Shown piece after piece: positions 17,053-25,600 of a DNA stretch of 64,000 bases (within the stretch, counting starts at the first letter, position 1; every line of letters begins with the position of its first letter). Source of the DNA: Candidatus Eremiobacteraceae bacterium (GTDB taxonomy: Bacteria > Vulcanimicrobiota > Vulcanimicrobiia > Eremiobacterales > Eremiobacteraceae); contig DATFYX010000072.1 of NCBI GenBank assembly GCA_035314825.1, positions 113,755 through 177,754 on the forward strand, read 5' to 3'. The notes beneath the pieces were generated by a model. That model was not told the origin of the DNA. It saw only the letters and a program-made list of their open reading frames with translations, and ran no database searches. The position numbers were made by a program, and so were the translations under genes.

Positions 17053-17291
17053 GATCTTTCTTCTTCCGTTAGTGTCGTCAGTTCGACCGCATGCAGGCGG
17101 CCGTCGCCGAGCGCGTCGCCGAGCGCCCGGTAGACGAGCCGGTGCCGGTCAAGCGGGGTCAGTCCAGCAAAGCCCTTGGACACGACTTTGAGATTGTAAT
17201 GATCGTGCGTGCCGGTGCGGTCGTAGATCTCGACGCGGGCGTCCGGCAGGGCGCGGCGGACCAGTGCTGTCAGTTCGATCGGTGTGATCAC
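17049..17291 (-). CDS. bolA: BolA-family protein
   Basis: 80 residues from GTG 17291 (ITPIELTALVRRALPDA). The open frame upstream of this is not BolA-like. It contains the core DRTGTHDHYNLKVVSKGF with the His used for shared cluster ligation, and the nucleic-acid-binding-like motif TPLDRHRLVYRALGD. BolA with a CGFS-type glutaredoxin forms a [2Fe-2S] heterodimer for iron regulation or cluster trafficking. The stop overlaps the glutaredoxin start by four bases. Divergent from the CcdA-like gene. Confidence 0.85.
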   Translation of the reverse strand: MITPIELTALVRRALPDARVEIYDRTGTHDHYNLKVVSKGFAGLTPLDRHRLVYRALGDALGDGRLHAVELTTLTEEERS

Positions 17292-17393
17292 GTACGCTGA
17301 CTTCTTCGGAACGCAGGTACAACTCTGCAGCGGCCCGGCCTGTCCCGGGTATTTGCTACACGTTTTGCCGGTCCGTGCCGATACAAGACGTAG

Positions 17394-18077
17394 ATGGATT
17401 ACTTCAGTATCTATGCGCTGGCGGACAAGCTCAGCGACGTCATCCACGGCCATCTGCCGGTCGCGCTCGCCCTGATGGTGCTGGGCGGAGTGCTCAGCAG
17501 CCTCAGCCCGTCCAGCGTTCCGCGCATGGTGGCGATCCTCAATTATGCCGGACGCGAGGCGAGCGGCCCAGGCTCCGCGGCCGTCCTCTCGCTGGCGTTC
17601 ATCGCCGGCATCTGCACCGTCTATTGCGCCGTGGGCGCGCTGGCCGGCTCGATGGGCGCGCTGCTGACGATGACCGGCTTCTTGTACTACCTCACCGCTG
17701 CGCTGTGCCTGTTGATGGGCCTGTCCATGATCAGGCTCATCGAGATCCCCTTTAAAGCGCCGTCGCTCGGCTTTGCTGGGCGCGGACTGGCCGGCGCATA
17801 CCTGCTCGGCTTAGGCTTTGCGTTCCTGATCGCCCCCGATGCGACGCCGTTCATGATCGGCGCGCTAGCGGTCACCACGTTCCAAGGCGAGCTCGCGCTC
17901 GGCGCGCTTCTCATGCTGGCGTTCGGCATCGGTCACGGGCTGCCGGTGTTCGCGGTCGGCGTGCTCGCGCCGTGGTATACGCACCACCCGGCGGTCAAGA
18001 AATGGCAGCTCGCCGCTGAGATGGCGGCCGGCTATGTCCTTGTCTTCTTGGCGCTCTTCTTCGTCGTCATCGCATGA
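17394..18077 (+). CDS. CcdA/DsbD-like membrane protein lacking the redox cysteines
   Basis: 227 residues with six hydrophobic segments and the two-fold pseudo-symmetry of CcdA. The two Cys-Pro motifs that define CcdA (PCvlP-type in TM1 and APCaTP-type in TM4) appear as LSPSSVP at about 37-43 and APDATP at 147-152, so both redox Cys are replaced by Ser and Asp. Cys remain only at other sites (74, 78, 105). Disulfide transport across the membrane is therefore unlikely by the known mechanism. Ends in an ATGA overlap with a TPR gene. Confidence 0.75.
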   Translation: MDYFSIYALADKLSDVIHGHLPVALALMVLGGVLSSLSPSSVPRMVAILNYAGREASGPGSAAVLSLAFIAGICTVYCAVGALAGSMGALLTMTGFLYYLTAALCLLMGLSMIRLIEIPFKAPSLGFAGRGLAGAYLLGLGFAFLIAPDATPFMIGALAVTTFQGELALGALLMLAFGIGHGLPVFAVGVLAPWYTHHPAVKKWQLAAEMAAGYVLVFLALFFVVIA

Positions 18078-18685
18078 GCGCCGATCCGGAGGCCGTGGTG
18101 CCCGCAAACGCGCCGCACGCGACACCCGATGTACGTCCGTACATCATCAAGACCTACGACCGCTGGATCATCCTCGTGCTGGTGCTGTTAGGCGGCTGGC
18201 TGCTCTTCAAACCGCTCTTCGCGTTTTCGGTATACTATCGCGGCGTAAGCTTCGAGCACATGCTGCGTCTGCGCGTCGCCGAACACTATTACCGCAAAGC
18301 CATCAGCGTCGATCCCAAAGTCCCCGAGGGCTGGCTGGGCCTCGGTGAGCTGCAGATGATGCGCGCTCGCTCAGAACCCGATGAATACGCGAACACCATC
18401 GACACCTTCACGCGCGGCCTCACCTTCAATCCGAAGAGCGGCGCGCTCGCGTTCTCTTTATGCCGGGCTTACTATGAGATCGGCAAGGACTATCCCAACG
18501 CGCTGACGGCGTGTCAAGCGGGCTTCAAGAACGACGACAACAACCGCTTCGCGTGGGACTACGCCGCCTGGGCGAGCCTGCACGTGGGCAAGCGCGACCA
18601 GGCGCTGACGTATTGGCGCGAGGCGCTGCGGCGCGGGCACGGGCCCGCGGCCGCATTCATCAAACGCTACTCGAAGAGCGGTTAA
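18074..18685 (+). CDS. Membrane-anchored TPR protein
   Basis: 203 residues. One transmembrane segment is at about 32-54, then three or four TPR-like helix pairs, including AEHYYRKAISVDPKVPEGWLGLG, IDTFTRGLTFNPKSGALAF and QALTYWREALRRG. TPR repeats form a protein-binding scaffold. The cytoplasmic N-terminus is short, so the repeats face outward if the positive-inside rule holds. It overlaps the CcdA-like gene by four bases and is likely its partner. Its stop overlaps the convergent HdeD-like gene by four bases. Confidence 0.7.
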   Translation: MSADPEAVVPANAPHATPDVRPYIIKTYDRWIILVLVLLGGWLLFKPLFAFSVYYRGVSFEHMLRLRVAEHYYRKAISVDPKVPEGWLGLGELQMMRARSEPDEYANTIDTFTRGLTFNPKSGALAFSLCRAYYEIGKDYPNALTACQAGFKNDDNNRFAWDYAAWASLHVGKRDQALTYWREALRRGHGPAAAFIKRYSKSG

Positions 18686-19260
18686 GAGGCGGCGTCCGCC
18701 GGCGCCGTTGGCGCCGCCGAGCGCAATCTAAAGGACCAGACGATCAGCATCACGCCGAAGATGATGGCGTAGATTCCCAGCACCCATACATACGCCAAGA
18801 GCGCCTCGATCGGCGCCCAAGCGAAGATGATGCCGACGATGATCGACAGCACGCCACCGATGCCGAGCAGCCACGGCGCGCCGCCGCTGCCGCCGAAGCG
18901 GAACGCTGCGACGAGTTCGAAGATGCCGGTCGTGATCGCCCACACCGCGATCACGAATGCGACCACCACCGCGCTCAGGCCGGTGAACCGGAAGAACACG
19001 ATGCCGACCGCGACGCCGACGATCGCTTCGAAGATCAGCGGCCACCAGCGATCGCTGTGGACGCCCAGTCGAAAGGCTTGGATGAGCGCGAACACGCCGT
19101 CGACCAGCGCATACGCGCCGAACAGATACAGCAGCGCCACGAGCGTGATGCCCGGATAGAAGATGAACAACGCTCCGAAAATGATGCCGACGATGCCGCG
19201 GATCAGCAGCACCCACCAATGGTCAGCGATCGTGCCGACGACCTCAGCCGCTAGAGCCAT
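18682..19260 (-). CDS. HdeD-family multi-pass membrane protein
   Basis: 192 residues from ATG 19260, set by AAGGAGA upstream; the frame runs on upstream but without a plausible start. Six hydrophobic helices in pairs, each with the HdeD pattern (IRGIVGIIFGALFIFYPGITL, LFGAYALVDGVFALIQAF, SIIVGIIFAWAP). HdeD is a membrane protein linked to acid stress in enterics; the molecular role is not known. Monocistronic here. Confidence 0.85.
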   Translation of the reverse strand: MALAAEVVGTIADHWWVLLIRGIVGIIFGALFIFYPGITLVALLYLFGAYALVDGVFALIQAFRLGVHSDRWWPLIFEAIVGVAVGIVFFRFTGLSAVVVAFVIAVWAITTGIFELVAAFRFGGSGGAPWLLGIGGVLSIIVGIIFAWAPIEALLAYVWVLGIYAIIFGVMLIVWSFRLRSAAPTAPADAAS

Positions 19261-19430
19261 GACCGATCTCCTTTGGACTTGACAGGTGAAAGATGTAACA
19301 TGACGAGTGAGGACGGAGTTGCGTCGCAGACTGTCGCGTACCCGCCGCCGCCGGGACGCCGTTGTGCGCATGGTAGTAATGCCGGACGCGGACGACAAAG
19401 GTGGCTCTCCATAGAGGGAGATCTATTCGT

Positions 19431-20735
19431 ATGAGCGTTTCTCGAGCCGGTTTCTTGAGCGTGCTCGCCGCTGCGGCCGGCATGGGCGTCGCCACGCAGG
19501 CCGAAGCGGCAAAGCCGCCGTGGGATCCGCTGCCGCCTCCGCTCAAGTCGCCCAAGCAGCGAGTCGGACGGCGTGCGCTCGTGCTCAGCGGCGGTGGCGC
19601 GCGCGGCGCCTATGAAGCGGGCGTTCTGAAGTACCTGTTCAGAGACGCCGACAAAGACGGCCCGCCATTCGATCTCGTCTGCGGCACATCTGCAGGCGCG
19701 ATCAACGCGGCGTTCGCCGCGCGCGGCAGCCAAGCGTCGATCGCGCAAGCCGAGACGTTCTGGCGCGATCTGCCGAACGAGAAGGTCCTGGTGTTCGAGC
19801 CGCAGGTGCAAGACGGCATCACCGCCGTCGACTACCTCATGCAATCGTCGCACCACGGCTATCCTGCGAAGCTGTCCTATCTCGCGCGCGCCAACCAGTC
19901 GTTCCACGCCATGGGGCCGCCCAAAGAGCTGGTCTACGTCATGGGCGCGGTCAACGACGACAAGATTCAGGGACTCGTGCGCAAGTACGCCATGACACTC
20001 GATGAGCTCAAGCTCAGCCTCGTCATCACGGCGACCAACATCACCGTGCTCGGCTCCGACACGTTCTACAACTTCAACGGCCCGTTCGGCCCGGCGATGC
20101 AGCAGAAGTTCTTGAACGCAGCTCGGCTCCTCGCAGCCAAGCAGATCATCGAAGACGCCGACGTGCAGACGCCGCGCGACAGCTACCTGCACCGGTACCG
20201 GCTCTCGTCCGACAATTTCATGGACGCGGTGCTCGCCTCGGCCTCCGTGCCGGGCGTCTTCCAGCCGGTGAGCGTCCAACACGACGAGACCGGCGCGGTG
20301 AACGCCTACGTCGACGGCGGCGTGGCCAACAACGTGCCGGTCGGCGTCGCGGTGGACGCGGGGGCGACCGACGTCACCGTGGTGATGGTCAACGCGCCGG
20401 ACGAGATCGTGCCGCCGCCGCCGGACACGCTGCCCGACCTGCTGCAGGCGTGTCTCAATCTGATGCAGCGCCAGATCCTCGAAAGCGATGTCCGTCTGGT
20501 GTTCACGCGCAACCTCTTGTCGCGCCATCGAGAGGTCGAAGGCCTTAGCCCTGACGTGGCTGACTTCGTCAACGCCTTGCATCTCGATCATTGGGAGCCT
20601 ATCCGCATGCGCGTCATCCGGCCGGCGCAGACGCTGGACGTGACCACGATGGGCTTTGACAACGCCGATGGTATCGCGGCCGCGATCGATGCCGGTTACC
20701 AGGACGCGCAGAACCCCGAAGTGTTCTCGGCGTAA
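19431..20735 (+). CDS. Exported patatin-like phospholipase, copy 1
   Basis: 434 residues from ATG 19431 (GAGGGAG ten bases upstream); an earlier in-frame start would put ten polar residues before the signal. The signal peptide carries an Arg (SRAGFLSVLAAAAG) and cleaves near AEA. Patatin motifs are complete: oxyanion GGGARG at 54-59, nucleophile elbow GTSAG at 85-89, and catalytic Asp in YVDGGVANN at about 295-303. Predicted serine lipid acyl hydrolase outside the cytoplasmic membrane. The next gene is a clear paralogue. Confidence 0.88.
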   Translation: MSVSRAGFLSVLAAAAGMGVATQAEAAKPPWDPLPPPLKSPKQRVGRRALVLSGGGARGAYEAGVLKYLFRDADKDGPPFDLVCGTSAGAINAAFAARGSQASIAQAETFWRDLPNEKVLVFEPQVQDGITAVDYLMQSSHHGYPAKLSYLARANQSFHAMGPPKELVYVMGAVNDDKIQGLVRKYAMTLDELKLSLVITATNITVLGSDTFYNFNGPFGPAMQQKFLNAARLLAAKQIIEDADVQTPRDSYLHRYRLSSDNFMDAVLASASVPGVFQPVSVQHDETGAVNAYVDGGVANNVPVGVAVDAGATDVTVVMVNAPDEIVPPPPDTLPDLLQACLNLMQRQILESDVRLVFTRNLLSRHREVEGLSPDVADFVNALHLDHWEPIRMRVIRPAQTLDVTTMGFDNADGIAAAIDAGYQDAQNPEVFSA

Positions 20736-20830
20736 TCGGAAGTAGCGGGAAGCGGCAGGCCACAGGCGTTGCTCGAGCGGCTCGCGTATCCTTCACTTCT
20801 CACTTGTTTCAACAGGAGCCGCAGTTCGTT

Positions 20831-22108
20831 ATGAAACTGTCGCGATCAGGATTTCTCGCCGCGCTCGGCGCTGCAGGCGCCACTGCCGGCGCAGCCCGCG
20901 CCGAAGCCGCGCTGCCGCCATGGTATCCGTTGCCCCCGCCGCTCAAACCGAAGCTGCCTACGCGGGCGCTGGTGCTCAGCGGAGCCGGGGCGCGGGGCGC
21001 GTACGAGGCCGGCGCGCTCAAGTGGCTTTATAAGGATATTGACACGCAGGGGATCCCGTACGACGTGATCTGCGGAACATCCGCCGGCGCCATCAACTCG
21101 GCGTTCGCCGCGCGAGCCACCGCCGAGTCGATCTCCCAGGCCGAACAGTTGTGGCTCTCGATGCCGCAGGCCAACGTCTTGCAGCTCGTGCCGCCCGCGC
21201 AGCACGCGATGGATGCGGGCGAGGCGTTCCGCGAATCGTCCGAGCACGGTTTCCCCGCAAAGCTGAAGTACTTGAGCCGGGCGAACCGAGAGCTCAAAGC
21301 CATGGGCTCGAAGGAAGATCTCGCCAAGGTCATGGGCGTGGTCAGCAGCGACGGCATCAACGGCCTGGTCAAGAAGTATCCCTTCACGCTGACCGAGATG
21401 AAGACGGGTCTCGTGATCACGGCCACCAACATGACGCGTTTCAGCTCCGATGCGTTCTATCATTTCGTCGGGCCGAAAGCAGACGCTCAGACCCAGCATT
21501 TCAACGCTCGCCTGAAGGTCAGCGCCGAGGGCAGTGATGACACGGTGGCGCAACCCAGCAACAGACGCTTCCGCCTGACACAAGACAATCTGGTCAAGGC
21601 CGTGCTCGCTTCCGCCGCCGTGCCCGGTGTTTTCCAACCGGTCGAAGTGCCGGTGACTGAGACCGGAGCCGCCGATCTGTACGTGGATGGCGGCGTCGCG
21701 AACAACACGCCCGTCAGCACCGCAGCGATCGCCGGCGCGACCGACATCACGGTGCTCATCGCCTCGTCGCCGGATGAAGGCAGAGAAAAACAGCCGACGA
21801 CAATGCCGGGCCTGTTGGAAGCGTCGTTCGCGGTCATCCAGCGCGAGCTGCTCGAAGACGACCTGCGGCTCGCGCTTGCGAAGAATCTGCTCTCGCGCTA
21901 CCGCGACTACCGCGGGCTGAGCGCGCAGACGGTCGCGTTCCTGGACTCGATCCGTGCCACCGATTGGGAGCCGATCAAGCTGCGCATCATCCGTCCTGCC
22001 ACGGTGATGAAGCTGACCGCTATGGGTTTCAACGACGCGGCGGATCTGCAGGCGGCCTTCGATCTAGGTTATAACGACGCGCAGAATCCGACGGTGTACT
22101 CGCTGTGA
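20831..22108 (+). CDS. Exported patatin-like phospholipase, copy 2
   Basis: 425 residues from ATG 20831, the first ATG after AGGAG. It is collinear with copy 1 from the signal peptide (SRSGFLAALGAAGAT) through PPWYPLPPPLKP to the C-terminal MGFNDAADL and YNDAQNP. The nucleophile GTSAG (82-86) and Asp in YVDGGVANN are kept; the oxyanion loop is GAGARG instead of GGGARG, a conservative change. Predicted active lipid hydrolase. Tandem duplication with copy 1. Confidence 0.88.
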   Translation: MKLSRSGFLAALGAAGATAGAARAEAALPPWYPLPPPLKPKLPTRALVLSGAGARGAYEAGALKWLYKDIDTQGIPYDVICGTSAGAINSAFAARATAESISQAEQLWLSMPQANVLQLVPPAQHAMDAGEAFRESSEHGFPAKLKYLSRANRELKAMGSKEDLAKVMGVVSSDGINGLVKKYPFTLTEMKTGLVITATNMTRFSSDAFYHFVGPKADAQTQHFNARLKVSAEGSDDTVAQPSNRRFRLTQDNLVKAVLASAAVPGVFQPVEVPVTETGAADLYVDGGVANNTPVSTAAIAGATDITVLIASSPDEGREKQPTTMPGLLEASFAVIQRELLEDDLRLALAKNLLSRYRDYRGLSAQTVAFLDSIRATDWEPIKLRIIRPATVMKLTAMGFNDAADLQAAFDLGYNDAQNPTVYSL

Positions 22109-22779
22109 GGGGGAAGGCTTCGCGGATCTGGGGCCTTGCGCTGGTCGCTCTGATGATGGTCGGCGCGTCGCCAAGCCCAGGCCCGACCGCCTCCGCGGCG
22201 CCGACCGCGGCCGACATCCTCTCCCGCATGGTCGCGGCGCGAAAGGGCCTCGATTCGTATTCGGTCCCCGTTCATTTCGACGTCAAGATGCACCGCCCGC
22301 TCGGCGTCTCTATGCAGCTCGATGGCACGCGCTACTTCGAGCGCCCCGACAAGCAGGCGTTGAACATGAGATCGGTGCCCGCGGCCGCCAAAGCATTCCA
22401 GCAGATGACGGCGTCGCTCGGCACCGCCGAGACGTGGCCCAACACGTACGATATCACGCTCGTCCCGCCGGACCCATCAGCCGGCTACTACGAGCTCAAA
22501 GGCGCTCCGAAGAACAGTAGCAGCACCGTGGACCACATCTTGATCGACGTCGCCAAAGACACGTTGGCTCCGATACGGGCGCGCTGGTTCTACCATAACG
22601 GCTCGACGATCGACATGACGATCGAGAACGCCATGGCCGGCCAATATCTCATGCCGAAGACCGAGACCCTCGATCTTTCGTTCCCGTCGTTCGCCGGGCA
22701 CGCGGTTGGGCACTACGGCGACTACTCGCTCAACCAGCCCATCCCGGCGTCGGTTTGGGGACAGAAGTCAGGATCGTAG
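22105..22779 (+). CDS. Exported LolA/LppX-like protein of unknown function
   Basis: 224 residues, GTG start in a GTGA overlap with patatin 2. Signal peptide at 1-31, then SRMVAARKGLDSYSVPVHFDVK, the opening of LolA/DUF2092-like half-barrel proteins that bind lipid acyl chains. The overlap with a secreted lipase suggests a lipid-handling partner, but this is inference. No catalytic residues seen. Confidence 0.6.
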   Translation: MRGKASRIWGLALVALMMVGASPSPGPTASAAPTAADILSRMVAARKGLDSYSVPVHFDVKMHRPLGVSMQLDGTRYFERPDKQALNMRSVPAAAKAFQQMTASLGTAETWPNTYDITLVPPDPSAGYYELKGAPKNSSSTVDHILIDVAKDTLAPIRARWFYHNGSTIDMTIENAMAGQYLMPKTETLDLSFPSFAGHAVGHYGDYSLNQPIPASVWGQKSGS

Positions 22780-22847
22780 CGAGCAGGAGCTCTCACGTCG
22801 CGCGTGGCATTGCTCGCGTCCCTCACGGGCAAGAAAGGTTCGGGGCC

Positions 22848-23225
22848 ATGCATATCGCCGTAGTGACGGTCTTCGTCAACGACCTCGATCGCGCGATCGA
22901 CTTCTACACCAAGAAACTCGGTTGGGAAAAGACCATGGATGAGCCGATGGGCGAAGGGATGCGCTGGGTGACCGTGGCGCCGCCCGGTGCGATCACCGCG
23001 TTCACGCTATCGACGGACACCGAGCGAGGCAAGCCCGGTTCTACCGGCGTCGTGCTGGAAGTGGACGACGTCTACAAGGTCCACGACAAGCTTTCGAAAG
23101 CGGGCGTCGAGTTCGAGGATCCCCCGCGGACGGAAGCGTGGGGCGGGTGGGCGATGATCAAAGACTCGGAAGGGAACATCCTCGGATTGCACTCGGGCGC
23201 GACGGCAGGCGTCAGCAATAACTAA
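22848..23225 (+). CDS. VOC (glyoxalase/bleomycin resistance) superfamily protein
   Basis: 125 residues from ATG 22848 (MHIAVVTVFVNDLDRAIDFY). The two beta-alpha-beta-beta-beta modules are seen: FVNDLDRAIDFYTKKLGWEK and EVDDVYKVHDKLSKAGVEF, ending in IKDSEGNILGLH. The metal-type Glu in the last block is replaced by GLH, so catalytic class is open. Such small VOC proteins include dioxygenases, isomerases and binding proteins. Confidence 0.8.
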   Translation: MHIAVVTVFVNDLDRAIDFYTKKLGWEKTMDEPMGEGMRWVTVAPPGAITAFTLSTDTERGKPGSTGVVLEVDDVYKVHDKLSKAGVEFEDPPRTEAWGGWAMIKDSEGNILGLHSGATAGVSNN

Positions 23226-23802
23226 GGGCCGCTCGCCCCTTCGTCGTTGCCCGTGGGCTCGGGCCGAACCCGAGCTCAGTTATCACGACGAAGAGTGGGG
23301 CATCCCGGTCCACGATGATCGCAGGCTCTTCGAAATGCTCGTGTTGGAAGGCGCCCAAGCGGGCTTGAGCTGGGACACGATTCTGCGCAAACGCGCGAGC
23401 TATCGCAAAGCGTTCGCCGGATTCGATCCCGCGCGAGTAGCGCGCTTCACGCCGGCGCACATCGAGAAGCTCATGGCGGACCCGGGCATCGTGCGCAACC
23501 GCTTGAAGATCGAGTCAACTGTTTCCAATGCCAAAGCGTTTCTGACCGTTGCCCGCGAGTTCGGGAGCTTCGACACGTATGTGTGGCGCTTCGTAGACGG
23601 GAAGCCGATCGATGATAAGCGCCGGCGGATGTCGGCTGTCCCCGCATCGACCAAACGGGCTGAGGCGTTGAGCGCGGATCTCCGTAAGCGCGGCTTCCGC
23701 TTCGTCGGTCCCACGATCTGCTATGCGTTCATGCAAGCCGTGGGCCTAGTCAACGATCATCTGCTCGACTGCGCGTTTCACGATACGGAGAGAGTCAAAT
23801 AG
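23218..23802 (+). CDS. tag: DNA-3-methyladenine glycosylase I (Tag), no standard start codon
   Basis: Homology to Tag begins at about 23242 with RRCPWA and runs through SYHDEEWGIPV, LEGAQAGLSWDTIL, and NDHLLDCAFH. The zinc ligands Cys (RCPWA), His (YHDEEW), His and Cys (NDHLLDC) are all present. The first in-frame ATG is at 23335 and would remove the first two ligands. Between the upstream stop (23155) and 23335 there is no ATG, GTG or TTG; the ATA at 23218 is the nearest table-11 start. The enzyme removes 3-methyladenine from DNA. Start is tentative. It overlaps the convergent gene end by eight bases. Confidence 0.75.
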   Translation: MTKGRSPLRRCPWARAEPELSYHDEEWGIPVHDDRRLFEMLVLEGAQAGLSWDTILRKRASYRKAFAGFDPARVARFTPAHIEKLMADPGIVRNRLKIESTVSNAKAFLTVAREFGSFDTYVWRFVDGKPIDDKRRRMSAVPASTKRAEALSADLRKRGFRFVGPTICYAFMQAVGLVNDHLLDCAFHDTERVK

Positions 23803-24595
23803 TGCCAGTCTGAAGCGCGGCCTGACCTTGAGCCACCGTCGAAAAACGCCTGAAGTGGTCGAAGACGCCCGTAAACGTGCCCGTTCCGCTCAATACAAAA
23901 GCCTTGCCGCGATACGAGCCGTCAATGCGCGTCACGTACCATACGTTCGGCATGGCCCAACCGCTCGTCTCCGTCACGCTGCCGAAGGTGGCATGCGGCG
24001 GCAGGACATTCGGGATGTACGTCAGCTTGTCGACGCGCCCGCTCGCCTGCTCGATCCACAAGGTGCCGCTGCCATGCTGCGTGTCTTTCACCGAGCTGCC
24101 GAAGATCACCGCGACAGTCCCCGGGGGGCAGGCCGCGCAAGCTTGCGGGGGCTCGAAGGTATAGTCGGCTGTGAAGCGCGGATCATACGGCTCTTTGAAA
24201 AAGATTTTTCCGACGGTCCAGTCCTGGTTTGTCTGCGCGTCGCGCTGAGCGATCTGCTGGGCGCTAAACGCTTTTCCGTCGTCGCTGATCCTGTAGTACT
24301 TGGCGCTTGCGAATGACCCGTTATTGAGCAGGATACCGCTATCGCTCTCCTCGGTATGGTGGACGGGGCCGGCATGCAGCACCGTGGAGAAATGTCGCTG
24401 CATCCCGATGATGCCGCGCACATTGGTCGTGTAGACCGCAGCGGCCCGCAGCACCAACGCGGGAACCGCTCCGCTCGGCGTAGCGCTTGGGCTGCTCGCG
24501 TGGGCATTGGCGGTCGCGGCCACACAGAACGCCGCGCACCAGATTACGCCGTTCCGGATCCCGTGCCAGTTCAGACGCAAGGCTGCGCGCTCCAT
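23795..24595 (-). CDS. Exported protein of unknown function
   Basis: 266 residues from ATG 24595; the frame extends upstream but the signal peptide (RNGVIWCAAFCVAATANAHA) fits this start. The mature part is beta-rich with FSTVLHAGPVHHTEESDSG, a CAACPPGT segment, and alternating strands ending in FDHFRRFS, similar to LolA-fold or outer-surface proteins of unknown function. Last gene of a seven-gene minus-strand run; it starts one base after the stop of the upstream gene. Confidence 0.65.
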   Translation of the reverse strand: MERAALRLNWHGIRNGVIWCAAFCVAATANAHASSPSATPSGAVPALVLRAAAVYTTNVRGIIGMQRHFSTVLHAGPVHHTEESDSGILLNNGSFASAKYYRISDDGKAFSAQQIAQRDAQTNQDWTVGKIFFKEPYDPRFTADYTFEPPQACAACPPGTVAVIFGSSVKDTQHGSGTLWIEQASGRVDKLTYIPNVLPPHATFGSVTETSGWAMPNVWYVTRIDGSYRGKAFVLSGTGTFTGVFDHFRRFSTVAQGQAALQTGTI

Positions 24596-24596
24596 C

Positions 24597-25031
24597 TTAC
24601 GTCGAAAAGGATCCGACCGAGACCGACTGACAAGCACCGCTTGGCTGCCCAAGGGCGGCCGTGTACGTTCGGCCTTGGATGAGACTCGGAATCGACGAAG
24701 CGTAGAAGAAATCCGCAGCATAGGGGTGGGGTCCGCCTGGATCCGGCACAAGTCCGAGGCCTCCGCCGCTCCATGTTTGCCCGGTGTTATCGGCGAGCGT
24801 GATGGTCCATTGGCCGTAGCTGTTGTAAAGAGCGTTGGCGTTACCGTCCGCGACGATGACGATTCGGCCGATCGAGGTCGAAACGCCGCCTTGACCCTGA
24901 GTCGGGCTTGCCAATTGCACGGCCGTGCCGGTGTTGCAGAGCGGCAGCGAGCTGCCGCCGCAGCGCAGCAACGAGAACATGCTTGCGATCACGAGAGAGC
25001 CGAAGAAGAGGGTTGGTCGGATGCTCATCAT
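24597..25031 (-). CDS. Small exported protein of unknown function
   Basis: 144 residues from ATG 25031 (the next codon is also ATG, so 25028 is equally possible). A hydrophobic N-terminus ends in SLLRCGGSS, a possible but weak lipobox. The mature part reads as an Ig-like or IPT-type beta sandwich: IGRIVIVADGNANALY, QWTITLADNTGQTWSGGG and GRTYTAALGQ. Gap of 25 bases to the upstream gene. Function unknown. Confidence 0.6.
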   Translation of the reverse strand: MMSIRPTLFFGSLVIASMFSLLRCGGSSLPLCNTGTAVQLASPTQGQGGVSTSIGRIVIVADGNANALYNSYGQWTITLADNTGQTWSGGGLGLVPDPGGPHPYAADFFYASSIPSLIQGRTYTAALGQPSGACQSVSVGSFST

Positions 25032-25056
25032 TGCCGTTGATCCCCGATTCTGAGTT

Positions 25057-25590
25057 CTAGCCGCCCTTGCCCTGGTCGCCGTGGCCTTGGCTTCCGTTTC
25101 CTTGACTACCGTGGCTCTGGTTGCTATCGCCCTCGTTGCCCTTATTCTGTTTCCAATACTGTTTGCAATGCCCCGGGGGCCAGCACGCGGGCTGGTAGCC
25201 ATGCGGGAAATACGCAGACAAGTGGGTCGTCGCACAGCGAGGACCGGCGCCGTTGAAGGCGCACGGCTGCGATCCATTGTTGCTCAAGTAGGTGACGACG
25301 CCGCCGCTGTTGGGATACACGATGCGGCCGTCACCGTAGATGACGCCGCCATCTGCTGTATACCCGACCACGGTGTTGGCCTGCTGTGCCGCCGTATTTG
25401 CTGCGGCCAGTTTGTGCTCGTAGTTGTTGTAGAGGATGAAGCCCGCGGCCACGGCGACCGCGCCGAGGATGATGTTGCGCGTGGTCGCCGCGGTGTCCGC
25501 TCGCGTCGGCGCAATCATTCCGGCGAACATCGACAGAACCAAGGCCAGCAGGATGAACGCCTTGGACGATTTGCCAAACGACGATGTTAT
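25057..25590 (-). CDS. Exported protein with a Gly/Gln/Asn/His-rich tail; apparent ATA start
   Basis: 177 residues if started at ATA 25590. AAGGAG lies exactly six bases before that ATA, and the codons that follow give a complete signal peptide (TSSFGKSSKAFILLALVLS then PTRA-D). The first TTG (25542) or ATG (25530) would cut away the basic region. The mature protein has a short hydrophobic helix, YTADGGVIYGDGRIVYPNSG, a Cys-bearing CAFNGAGPRC region, and ends in repeats of SQGxG and GHGDQGKGG. The polar tail could be disordered or hold metal. Function unknown. Confidence 0.6.
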   Translation of the reverse strand: MTSSFGKSSKAFILLALVLSMFAGMIAPTRADTAATTRNIILGAVAVAAGFILYNNYEHKLAAANTAAQQANTVVGYTADGGVIYGDGRIVYPNSGGVVTYLSNNGSQPCAFNGAGPRCATTHLSAYFPHGYQPACWPPGHCKQYWKQNKGNEGDSNQSHGSQGNGSQGHGDQGKGG

Positions 25591-25600
25591 GAGGGTCTCC

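Noticed and set aside
19279..19284. TTGACA on the plus strand before patatin 1
   Set aside because: No -10 box at 15-19 bases; it also overlaps the HdeD leader on the other strand.
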